7,977 nt of DNA from Phytoactinopolyspora endophytica (GTDB taxonomy: Bacteria; Actinomycetota; Actinomycetes; Jiangellales; Jiangellaceae): assembly GCF_004138495.1 (NCBI RefSeq), contig NZ_ML142851.1, positions 203,145 to 211,121 of the forward strand, read 5' to 3'. The notes under the pieces were generated by a model. That model was not told where the DNA came from. It saw nothing but the letters and a program-made list of their open reading frames with translations, and searched no databases. Shown one piece after another: positions 1-7,399 of this stretch. A program made the translations under genes and the position numbers. How positions within the stretch are numbered: position 1 is the first letter of the stretch; each line of letters begins with the position of its first letter.

Positions 1-7
1 CCAGGCG

Positions 8-34
8 GCTCTGTCGTCGGCAGGACGACGGAGC
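8..34. other. Hairpin at window edge, possible terminator of an upstream gene
   Basis: Positions 9-18 (CTCTGTCGTC) pair with 24-33 (GACGACGGAG) with one T-G wobble around a 5-nt loop, and 8 and 34 add another G-C pair. No T tract follows. It may end a gene lying left of the window, or belong to the leader of the ThrRS gene. All three forward frames are read through without a recognisable protein here. Confidence 0.35.
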
Positions 35-71
35 TCGCGTCACTGCGCTGAGGGGCGCTGCGGAAAAGGAG

Positions 72-170
72 ATGCGTGCGAAACCCGGCGGCGGTACGGT
101 CGACAATGTGGCACGCCTTCATCATCTGACGACGACGCCGGGCACCGTGACCCGGCGAGCCGCGGCGTGA
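72..170 (+). CDS. Possible threonine-rich leader peptide upstream of the ThrRS gene
   Basis: A 32-codon ORF starts at ATG 72 and ends at TGA 168-170, about 100 bp before the ThrRS start. It has six threonine codons, including three consecutive ACG (129-137) and two ACC (144-146, 150-152) just before the stop. An AAAAGGAG stretch at 64-71 abuts the ATG, which is too close for a good Shine-Dalgarno. GTG 108 in the same frame is an alternative start giving a 20-residue peptide ending in the same Thr run. A 7-bp hairpin (136-142 with 151-157) lies inside the Thr codons, and other stems follow the stop. Inference: ribosome stalling at Thr codons when charged tRNA-Thr is scarce could switch the downstream RNA. 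Caution: this frame is open back to position 3, so it could instead be the tail of an upstream gene, and Thr codons are common in GC-rich DNA. Confidence 0.33.
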   Translation: MRAKPGGGTVDNVARLHHLTTTPGTVTRRAAA

Positions 171-186
171 CCTGACACATCTGATC

Positions 187-233
187 ACCCACGAGCCCTG
201 GGGCCACAGCCCCGAGGGTCGTCCGTCGTGGGT
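187..233 (+). promoter_or_regulatory. Two-level stem-loop in the ThrRS leader
   Basis: An outer 8-bp perfect stem (ACCCACGA 187-194 with TCGTGGGT 226-233) encloses an inner stem. In the inner stem CCCT and GGGGC (196-204) pair with GCCCC and AGGG (209-218), with one bulged G at 214 and a CACA loop. The inner left arm includes GAGCCC (193-198), which is also complementary to GGGCTC (242-247), the anti-Shine-Dalgarno arm of the next hairpin. This structure and the next could therefore exchange partners. The pairing is read directly from the sequence; the regulatory role is inferred. No T-box consensus is present. Confidence 0.5.
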
Positions 234-240
234 AGGTCCC

Positions 241-267
241 TGGGCTCCGTATCCACCAAGGAGCCCA
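241..267 (+). promoter_or_regulatory. Hairpin sequestering the ThrRS Shine-Dalgarno
   Basis: TGGGCTCC (241-248) pairs perfectly with GGAGCCCA (260-267) across an 11-nt loop. The right arm contains most of the AAGGAG ribosome binding site (258-263), which lies 8 nt before the ATG at 272. In the closed form the site would be hidden from the ribosome, so translation of the ThrRS should depend on opening this stem. Confidence 0.55.
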
Positions 268-271
268 TCAC

Positions 272-1624
272 ATGCCCATCGAACAAGCGGCACACAACGC
301 GGCTGAGGAATACGCGTCCGATCTATACGACCCTGATCAGCACGCCCCGGATCCGCAAGACCCAGATCCCAGCAGGCCGGACCACCGCGAGCTGGGCCGC
401 TCACTTGACCTGTTCGCGTCCCACCCCGATGTCGGGGCCGGCCTGCCCCTCTGGCTCCCGAACGGTGCCGTCGTCCGGGCCGAGCTGGAGAAGTTCGCCG
501 CAGAGGAAGCGCGGCGCGCCGGCTGCCAGCGGATCTACACCCCGGTTCTGGCCAAGCGCTCGCTGTTCGAACGGTCCGGCCACTGGGGGAAGTTCGCCGA
601 GGACATGTTCCCGCCGATGCGGGTGGGTAACGAGGAGTTCGTCCTCCGGCCGGCCAACTGCCCGCATCACGCCCTGGTCTACGGTTCGCGTCAGCGCAGC
701 TACCGGGACCTGCCTGTGCGGCTGTCCGAGCTCGCGCCGATGTTCCGCAGCGAGTTGTCCGGCGTGCTCGGCGGCCTGTCCCGGGTGCGCCAGATCAACC
801 TCGATGACGCGCACGTGTTCTGCGCACCGGACCAGATCGCCGGCGAGGTGGAAGCCGCGCTACGCCAGATCCAGTACGCGTGTCAGGTGCTCGGCATCGA
901 GGTCGACCACCTACGGCTGTCTCGGCGCGACGACAGCGGGAAATACCTCGGTGACGCGGCGCTGTGGGAGCGGTCGGAAGACATGCTCCGCGACGCGCTG
1001 GCGGCCGCCGGCGCCGAGTATGTCGAAGCACCGGGCGAAGCAGCCTTCTACGGCCCGAAGGTGGATGTGCAGGTCGTCGATCCGGCCGGGCGCGAGCAGA
1101 CCCTGTCGACCGTCCAGCTGGACTTCAACCAACCCGCGCGGTTCGATCTGCGGTATGTCGGCGCGGACGGCGAGAACCATCAGCCAGTGATGATCCACCG
1201 GGGCATCATGTCGGCGATGGAACGGCTCGTCGCTCATCTGGTCGAGCTGTACGGCGGCGTGTTCCCGGTGTGGCTGGCGCCGGTGCAGCTGGCCGTCGTC
1301 CCGGTCGGAGAGTCACATGAGGCGGCTGCCGCCGAGATTCGCGACGACGCCTCGGACGCCGGCCTGCGAGCCGAGGTGCACGGCGCTGAGGCCACCGTTG
1401 CGCAGCGGATCCGCCGGCTCCGGGAGCGGCACGTGCCGTATGTAGCCGTGCTCGGCGACCGCGAGGTGGACGCCGGACAGGTGGCGCTGCGGCTGCGCGA
1501 CGGCCGGCAGCTTCGCTCCGTCGGCGTGGAGTCCGCGTTGCGCGAGATCCGTCGCGTGTACGGCGAGCGGGCATTGGATCTCGGCTTCGACACCGGCGAC
1601 TACCAGCCCGGGCAGTTCGGATGA
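272..1624 (+). CDS. Threonyl-tRNA synthetase, short form lacking TGS and editing domains
   Basis: This 450-residue class II synthetase should activate threonine with ATP and load it onto tRNA-Thr in the cytosol. Residues 55-120 hold motif 1. Zinc ligands are visible as C130 (in RPANCPHH), H181 (in DDAHVFC) and H309 (in VMIHRGIM). Motif 2 includes MFRSELSG with R159, and motif 3 includes SAMERL with R318. AFYGPKVDV (258-266) and VQLDF (281-285) are also typical of ThrRS. Residues about 335-430 form the anticodon-binding domain. Full-length bacterial ThrRS is about 640 residues; the roughly 240 N-terminal residues carrying the TGS and serine-editing domains are absent, replaced by an acidic, proline-rich lead of about 40 residues. 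The ATG has a clear AAGGAG 8 nt upstream, so the short length is real and not a missed start. All catalytic residues seem intact, so it is probably an active second ThrRS, perhaps induced in Thr limitation or giving tolerance to a ThrRS inhibitor. A housekeeping thrS is expected elsewhere. Confidence 0.93.
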   Translation: MPIEQAAHNAAEEYASDLYDPDQHAPDPQDPDPSRPDHRELGRSLDLFASHPDVGAGLPLWLPNGAVVRAELEKFAAEEARRAGCQRIYTPVLAKRSLFERSGHWGKFAEDMFPPMRVGNEEFVLRPANCPHHALVYGSRQRSYRDLPVRLSELAPMFRSELSGVLGGLSRVRQINLDDAHVFCAPDQIAGEVEAALRQIQYACQVLGIEVDHLRLSRRDDSGKYLGDAALWERSEDMLRDALAAAGAEYVEAPGEAAFYGPKVDVQVVDPAGREQTLSTVQLDFNQPARFDLRYVGADGENHQPVMIHRGIMSAMERLVAHLVELYGGVFPVWLAPVQLAVVPVGESHEAAAAEIRDDASDAGLRAEVHGAEATVAQRIRRLRERHVPYVAVLGDREVDAGQVALRLRDGRQLRSVGVESALREIRRVYGERALDLGFDTGDYQPGQFG

Positions 1625-1658
1625 CGAGGAGCGGCTGGCCGGGACCGGACGAAGCGGG

Positions 1659-1937
1659 CTAGGCGTCGCGGCAAGCAGCGGCCAGCTCTCGGAAGTCGGA
1701 CTCCTCCAGGGCTGTCTGCACCGTGTCGACCGCCGCCGACGCCGTCGGCCAGTCGCTCTCGATGGCGGCGGCGACCCGCTCCCCGGCGGTGAGCGCGCCG
1801 GCGCATGGCTCGGGCAGCGAGGTCGCATTGCGTCCGACCAGGAGGCCAATCAGGAATCCGGCCAGAATGCTCAGCAGTGCCGTCATCGCGGTCAGGAGCA
1901 GCGAGCGATGCCGGGCTGTACGGTCCGGAGTGTCCAT
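1659..1937 (-). CDS. Small single-pass membrane protein of unknown function
   Basis: The 92-residue product is not recognised as a named family. A basic N terminus (residues 1-12) is followed by one long hydrophobic segment (about 13-35, rich in Leu, Ala, Ile and Gly) ending at Arg36. That looks like a signal anchor with the C-terminal part outside the membrane. The remaining 55 residues are acidic and probably helical, with two cysteines (C45, C89) that could form a disulfide if exported. The ATG at 1937 has an upstream GAGG and AAGGA on the minus strand. It lies 75 bp downstream of cobQ in the same direction and may be co-transcribed, though nothing ties it to B12. It converges on the ThrRS gene with 34 bp between stops. 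A longer overlapping minus ORF beginning at 2016 is in another frame, Arg-rich and less credible. Confidence 0.7.
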   Translation of the reverse strand: MDTPDRTARHRSLLLTAMTALLSILAGFLIGLLVGRNATSLPEPCAGALTAGERVAAAIESDWPTASAAVDTVQTALEESDFRELAAACRDA

Positions 1938-2012
1938 GGCGACCTCGTTCCTTCGCCGAACGATGACCAGGTATTACCAGTCTCCTCGCGCCGCGTGTGC
2001 CTGTGTACTCGT

Positions 2013-3613
<1,601 letters not shown>

Positions 3614-3617
<4 letters not shown>

Positions 3618-4666
3618 CGTCCGGTCCCGTCGTGACGCCGGGCGAACGCTCCGACGACGGCACGGCCGATGACGGCACGGCCGACGGCGACGGTGGCCAG
3701 GGTTCCGACCTGTACGGCGCGCGAGAGGCGCACCGCCCGGGGGATGTCCTCGACGGTCACCGGCGGGCCGGAGCCCAGCAGCGGACGCTCGTCGACGCCG
3801 TACGGGTACACCGTCCGGCCTCCGAGCCGGCGACCCAGCGCGCCAGCGAAGGCGGCCTCGACCACGCCCGCGTTCGGGCTGGGGTGCCGGCGCGCGTCAT
3901 CACGCCACGCGCGCAGGGCGTCGGACGGGCGGCCGCCGACGAGCGGCGCGGACACGGCGGCCAGCAGCCCGGCCAGCCGGGCGGGCAGGAGGTTCGCTGC
4001 GTCGTCCAACCGCGCCGATGACCAGCCGAAGTTGCGGTAGCGCTCGCTCTTGTGGCCGACCATCGCGTCCAGCGTGTTCGCCGCCCGGTAGCCGACGAGG
4101 CCCGGAAGGCCGGCGACGGCACCCCACACCAGCGGGGCGACGACGGCGTCGGAGGTGTTCTCCGCCACCGACTCGACCGTCGCCCGGGCCAGTCCGTCGG
4201 CATCGAGCGACGAGGGATCGCGACCGCACAGATGGGGCAGCCTGTCCCGGGCTGCGTCCAGGTCGCCGTCGGCCAGCGAACGGCCCAGCAGCTCGGCTTC
4301 CCTCGTCAGGCTCCTCCCGCCGAGCACCGCCCAGGTCGCGGCGCCGACCGTCGTCGCGCGGATCAGGGGTTTCGGCGCGATCCTGACGAGCTGGCGGGGT
4401 GGGCGATCGACGAGCGGGACGGTCGAGCCGTCGGCGAGGGGTCGCTTACTCACGGCCCTATCGAAGCGGGCGGCCGCGAGGACCGGGACACCGGTCGCAA
4501 CCGTCGTGTACAGGACTCCGCGCACTTTGGAATCCGCCCACCAGCGTCGTTCCAGGCGGCCGGCAGCCTGTCCGAAACCCGCGACCGGATGGCCGCGCCG
4601 CGGGTCGCCGATGAGCGCGTCGGCGATCGCGCCGGCGACCAGACCCGCCGTCGTCGTCCAGCTCAC
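3614..4666 (-). CDS. cobD: Cobalamin biosynthesis protein CobD/CbiB (adenosylcobinamide-phosphate synthase)
   Basis: This integral membrane protein joins an aminopropanol (or its phosphate) to adenosylcobyric acid, making adenosylcobinamide (phosphate), directly after the CobQ step. The 350-residue product has the family signature near the N terminus, DALIGDPRRGHPVAGFG (16-32). It also has the strongly conserved centre: ESVAENTSDAVVAPLVWG (165-182), YRAANTLDAMVGHKSERY (193-210) and HPSPNAGVVEAAFAGALG (261-278). Hydrophobic segments lie around 51-66, 104-116, 174-192, 231-243 and 319-341. The start is GTG at 4666, preceded only by a weak GATGAAAG. It is first in the minus-strand operon with cobQ, and divergent from the riboswitch-controlled cobUT gene. 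Length and motifs fit the family and nothing looks broken. Confidence 0.95.
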
Positions 4667-4792
4667 CGTGCTTTCATCCGCAGCCGGTAGATGGGGTTTT
4701 GGGGTGGGGTGGCCGGATATGGCATTGTTCCATCTTGGTAGGCACCGTCGTCTTGACTCCGTGCGGGGTCCAGAAAGCGTGCTTGCTGAGGT
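4667..4792. promoter_or_regulatory. Divergent promoter region between cobD and the cobUT riboswitch
   Basis: These 126 bp must hold the cobD-cobQ promoter and probably the cobUT promoter. A TTGACT at 4753-4758 could be a plus-strand -35, but no convincing -10 follows at normal spacing. The plus strand has three G4 runs and a GG (4693-4712). No riboswitch elements are seen on the minus strand. Confidence 0.4.
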
Positions 4793-4887
4793 CTCTCACG
4801 TTCGGGGAAAGCCGGTCCGAGTCCGGCGCTGTCCCGCAACCGTAGTCCACCTTCGCTGGTGGTGAGCCGGAGTGCCCGGCGTGAGAG
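4793..4887 (+). ncRNA. Cobalamin riboswitch (aptamer)
   Basis: The P1 stem is CTCTCACG (4793-4800) with CGTGAGAG (4880-4887). Inside are the conserved GGGGAAAGCCGG (4804-4815), the short stem GCCGG/CCGGC (4811-4815 with 4823-4827), the GTCCCGCAACCG core (4831-4842), a local stem CCACC/GGTGG (4847-4851 with 4858-4862), and a B12-box-like AGCCGGAGTGCCCGGC (4865-4880). These are the known signature elements of the cobalamin riboswitch. It precedes the cobU-cobT fusion gene and should lower its expression when adenosylcobalamin is abundant. Confidence 0.93.
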
Positions 4888-4921
4888 CGGCTCGAATGCT
4901 CGTCGAGGACTGCGGGTGGGC

Positions 4922-5014
4922 CGGGAAACGAGTCGCGCACTGCCGGCAACCTTTCCCGTCTTGGCCAGAAGGTCCGCCTTAGGCGGAAGGTCCGTCTTGG
5001 TCGAAAGGGGAGTG
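4922..5014 (+). promoter_or_regulatory. Riboswitch expression platform with competing stems and cobUT Shine-Dalgarno
   Basis: CGGGAAA (4922-4928) can pair with TTTCCCG (4952-4958). Alternatively CCTTTC (4950-4955) can pair with GAAAGG (5003-5008), which lies inside the AAAGGGGAG ribosome binding site (5004-5012). The two pairings exclude each other, which fits a translational switch. Between them is a hairpin TCCGCC-TTA-GGCGGA (4973-4987). No terminator with a T tract is seen. Which pairing is the ligand-bound state is inferred, not shown. Confidence 0.5.
4951..5004 (+). repeat. 18-nt imperfect tandem repeat in the riboswitch platform
   Basis: Units start at 4951, 4969 and 4987. Units two and three share AAGGTCCG(C/T)CTT and match at 14 of 18 positions; unit one is more diverged (about 10 of 18 with unit three). 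CGTCTTGG recurs at 4957 and 4993. It abuts the Shine-Dalgarno sequence. Confidence 0.55.
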
Positions 5015-6922
5015 ATGTCGGTGGAGAAGATCCTTGTGTTGGGCGGCGCACGTTCGGGGAAGTCGACGTTCGCCGAGAACTGGGTGCGCGCACTGGCCGA
5101 TCCTGGGCCCGTCATCTACGTGGCTACGTCGCGGCCGATGCCCGGCGACGGCGAGTGGGCTGACCGCGTCCGGCGACATCAGGAACGGCGGCCGTCATCC
5201 TGGCAGACCCGGGAGACCACGGATCTGGCCGCAGTGCTCCGCGACACGACCGGCACCGTGATCATCGACTGCCTGACGCTGTGGCTGACGGCGATACTCG
5301 ACGACGTCGGCGCGTGGGACGAGGACGACGGCCAGGGCCGCGTGCCACCCCAACCGACGAGGCCCTCGACCGAGCACGGGAGGGGCCCCACGGCACGGAC
5401 ATCGACCGCGTCCGGGATCGCGAAGAGAAGCGGGCATATCGACGTCTCGTCGGCCCTGGACGATGCCGTCGCCGAGCTGGTGGACGCGTGGCGGTCATCG
5501 TCGGCGAGGGTCGTCGCCGTCAGCAACGAGGTCGGCTGGAGCATCGTGCCGGCGACGTCGTCCGGGCGACTCTTCCGTGACCTGCTCGGAACGGTGAACC
5601 AGCGGCTGTCGGCGGAGGCGGACCGCGTCGTGCTGTGCGTCGCCGGCCGCACACTCGATCTCCCTGATCCACCCGTGCCGGGCGACGCGGGTGAAAGGGG
5701 GAAGATCACAGAAGGCCAGGTCGCCACCGCGTCTGGGGATGTGTCACCGCTTCCTGCTGAGAACGCGCCTGCGCGGCGTGCGACAGCAGAGTCTGCGGGA
5801 TCGTCGAGTGGGACGATCCGCCGCGGGCCGGAGCCGGGAGTTCCGGCCGAAGTCGACCGTGAGATCGAGCAATATGCGCGCGAGATGGTCGATGGCTTGG
5901 CCAAGCCGATCGGCTCGCTTGGAAGGCTGGAGGAGATCGGAGTCTGGCTCGCCGGCCGGCAGGGCGTCTGCCCGCCGCGTTCACCGGCCCGGGCGGCCGT
6001 GACAGTCATCGCGGGTGACCACGGCGTGGCGGCGGAGACCTCGGCGTACCCACCGGCCGTGACCGGTGCGATGGTCCGCACCGTCCACACGGAACGCGCG
6101 GCGATCAACGCGCTGGCCGCGGCGCACGGTGCGACGGTCCGAGTCCGTGACCTCGGCGTCGACGCGGACCTGGACGATCTGTCTCGTACGGTCGGGAAGC
6201 ACAAGATCTGCCGGGGAACCGGGCGGATCGATACCGAGGACGCGCTGAGCATCGACCAGGCGCGGGCCGCGATCGCTGCTGGCCGGGCGCTTGTCGCGGA
6301 AGAGCTGAGCAGCTACGGGGCCCATACGCGCGGGGACGGCGGCGCGTCGGACGGTGTCCAACGGACACAGCAGCCGGCGGAACTGCTCGTCGTCGGAGAC
6401 CTCGGGATCGGGAACACCACGGTCGCCGCGACTCTCATCGGAGTGATCGCCGGGCTTGAGGCGGAGAAGGTCACCGGTCGTGGAACCGGCGTCGACGACG
6501 CAGGGCTGGCCCGGAAGACAGCGGTGGTGGCGGCGGCGATCGAGCGGGCGCGCCCGGTGCGTGACGACCCGGAAGCGTTGCTGGCAACCGTCGGCGGTGC
6601 CGACTTCGGCGCCATGGCCGGGTTCCTTGCAGGCGCCGCCGAGCACGGCATACCGGTGCTGCTCGATGGCGTCGTGGTGACTGCGGCGGCACTGGTCGCT
6701 GAACTGCTCACACCCGGTGCGGCTGCCTGGTGGCTGGCCGGGCATCGGTCCGTGGAGCCGGCGCACGACGCGGCACTCGACCATCTCGGCCTGGAGCCGA
6801 TCGTCGATCTGCGGATGCGTCTCGGTGAGGGTACGGGCGCGCTCGCCGCACTTCCGACGCTGCAGTCGGCGGTGGCGATTTACACCAGGATGGCAGCCCT
6901 CGCCGACCTCGACCTCGGCTGA
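5015..6922 (+). CDS. cobUT: CobU-CobT fusion: adenosylcobinamide kinase/guanylyltransferase and NaMN:DMB phosphoribosyltransferase
   Basis: One 635-residue chain holds two enzymes of nucleotide-loop assembly. CobU (about 1-215) phosphorylates adenosylcobinamide and makes its GDP derivative. It shows the P-loop GGARSGKS (10-17), VRRHQERRP with candidate guanylylated H55, IIDCLTLWL (83-91) and SNEVGWSIVPATSSGRLFRDLLG (170-192, family-typical). CobT (about 278-635) makes alpha-ribazole phosphate from nicotinate mononucleotide and dimethylbenzimidazole: LAKPIGSLGRLE (295-306), GDHGVA (334-339), GDLGIGNTT (461-469), GRGTGVDD (488-495) and LGEGTGA with probable catalytic E605. A Pro/Ser/Ala/Gly-rich linker spans about 216-277. 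Extra low-complexity segments interrupt CobU (about 102-142) and CobT (about 433-455). The frame is open upstream to 4859, but that part is riboswitch. ATG 5015 follows AAAGGGGAG very closely; GTG 5021 has better spacing and also suits CobU. Confidence 0.95.
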   Translation: MSVEKILVLGGARSGKSTFAENWVRALADPGPVIYVATSRPMPGDGEWADRVRRHQERRPSSWQTRETTDLAAVLRDTTGTVIIDCLTLWLTAILDDVGAWDEDDGQGRVPPQPTRPSTEHGRGPTARTSTASGIAKRSGHIDVSSALDDAVAELVDAWRSSSARVVAVSNEVGWSIVPATSSGRLFRDLLGTVNQRLSAEADRVVLCVAGRTLDLPDPPVPGDAGERGKITEGQVATASGDVSPLPAENAPARRATAESAGSSSGTIRRGPEPGVPAEVDREIEQYAREMVDGLAKPIGSLGRLEEIGVWLAGRQGVCPPRSPARAAVTVIAGDHGVAAETSAYPPAVTGAMVRTVHTERAAINALAAAHGATVRVRDLGVDADLDDLSRTVGKHKICRGTGRIDTEDALSIDQARAAIAAGRALVAEELSSYGAHTRGDGGASDGVQRTQQPAELLVVGDLGIGNTTVAATLIGVIAGLEAEKVTGRGTGVDDAGLARKTAVVAAAIERARPVRDDPEALLATVGGADFGAMAGFLAGAAEHGIPVLLDGVVVTAAALVAELLTPGAAAWWLAGHRSVEPAHDAALDHLGLEPIVDLRMRLGEGTGALAALPTLQSAVAIYTRMAALADLDLG

Positions 6923-6938
6923 GTCACGGCACGCACCG

Positions 6939-6967
6939 GCCCTGGCAGGCAGGGGTTCTGCCAGGGC
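6939..6967 (+). terminator. Terminator-like stem-loop after cobUT
   Basis: GCCCTGGCAG (6939-6948) pairs perfectly with CTGCCAGGGC (6958-6967) around a 9-nt loop, 16 nt after the cobUT stop. There is no T tract, as is common for actinobacterial terminators. It probably ends or reduces transcription from the riboswitch operon. Confidence 0.65.
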
Positions 6968-7001
6968 ACGAAGGCTCGGGCTGCTGGAGCGCGTGACCTA
7001 G

Positions 7002-7057
7002 GGGCGCCTCGTAAGCGCCGTGATATCACCCGTTTCGGGTGAGGACCGAAGGCGCCC
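7002..7057. promoter_or_regulatory. Nested inverted repeat upstream of cobS
   Basis: An outer perfect 8-bp stem (GGGCGCCT 7002-7009 with AGGCGCCC 7050-7057) encloses the dyad TCACCCG-TTT-CGGGTGA (7026-7042). The palindrome GTGATATCAC (7020-7029) overlaps the dyad's left arm. It could fold as RNA or act as a protein-binding site. It matches no riboswitch that I recognise. Confidence 0.45.
7026..7042. repeat. 17-bp dyad, copy 1 (7-3-7 inverted repeat)
   Basis: TCACCCG-TTT-CGGGTGA is a perfect 7-3-7 inverted repeat. Copy 2 at 7188-7204 matches it at 13 of 17 positions with the same geometry. The size suits an operator for a dimeric regulator, or an RNA hairpin. Confidence 0.5.
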
Positions 7058-7092
7058 ATGAGCGCATCCTCGATGTAGGCGCTACACCCCTT

Positions 7093-7157
7093 CGCGCCGC
7101 CAGTCGGTCCCCTCCGCCATCTGTCCGTGTGGTGGAGGGGGTCGCACCTGCGGCGCG
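7093..7157 (+). other. Long two-part stem-loop upstream of cobS
   Basis: An outer perfect 8-bp stem (CGCGCCGC 7093-7100 with GCGGCGCG 7150-7157) surrounds a 12-pair stem. The inner stem is TCCCCTCCGCCA (7108-7119) with 7130-7141, two G-T wobbles and a 10-nt loop. No T tract follows. It may be a second terminator or a structured leader RNA. Confidence 0.45.
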
Positions 7158-7187
7158 GCGGCCGTCCGGTTGGAGCGAAGCGATACC

Positions 7188-7204
7188 TCACCTGAGACGG
7201 GTGA
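7188..7204. repeat. 17-bp dyad, copy 2
   Basis: TCACCTG-AGA-CGGGTGA repeats the 7026-7042 dyad with one mismatched pair (T-G as RNA). The two copies are 162 bp apart, start to start, both between cobUT and cobS. Confidence 0.5.
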
Positions 7205-7372
7205 TGTGCGGGCGCGGCCATCAAGGCGACGGTGGGGGTGTGCGCCACGGGGGAGCGCACTCTCCTGCCTGGGCGACACCGTGCGCGGAGGCAGATTGGT
7301 GATCGGCTCGCGGAGACCGGTCCGGCTGTATCGATCCCGGCCGGTTTCCGACGGCCGTATTCGACGAGACGC

Positions 7373-7399
7373 TTGCTCCGCAGGGCGCCCGGCTACGGT
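7373..7399 (+). promoter_or_regulatory. Possible cobS promoter
   Basis: A TTGCTC (7373-7378) and TACGGT (7394-7399) pair, with 15 nt between, resembles a weak -35/-10 set and would start transcription about 20 nt before the cobS ATG. The spacing is short and the -35 match is poor. A five-codon ORF (ATG 7411 to TGA 7426-7428) overlaps the cobS ATG as TGATG. Confidence 0.25.

Noticed and set aside
1..271. T-box riboswitch for the ThrRS gene
   Set aside because: No TGGNACCGCG-like T-box sequence or recognisable specifier stem is present; the stems seen are simple local hairpins.
228..1190. 320-codon plus-strand ORF
   Set aside because: It is an out-of-frame shadow of the ThrRS gene; its Arg/Ser/Pro-rich translation has no motifs.
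1970..1978. Small inverted repeat GGTA-T-TACC between cobQ and the membrane-protein gene
   Set aside because: At 9 bp it is too short to call an operator; it may simply be part of an AT-richer promoter-like patch.
4859..5014. N-terminal extension of the CobUT frame
   Set aside because: This part encodes the riboswitch 3' half and platform; CobU proteins begin just before the P-loop, matching ATG 5015 or GTG 5021.
4663..5115. 150-codon minus-strand ORF ending at the cobD start (GTGA overlap)
   Set aside because: It lies antisense to the riboswitch and the cobU start, and its composition is not protein-like. The overlap with cobD is likely chance.
6880..7260. 126-codon minus-strand ORF after cobUT
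   Set aside because: It overlaps the cobUT end and the terminator-like stem, is rich in Arg/Pro/Ala and has no recognisable domain.
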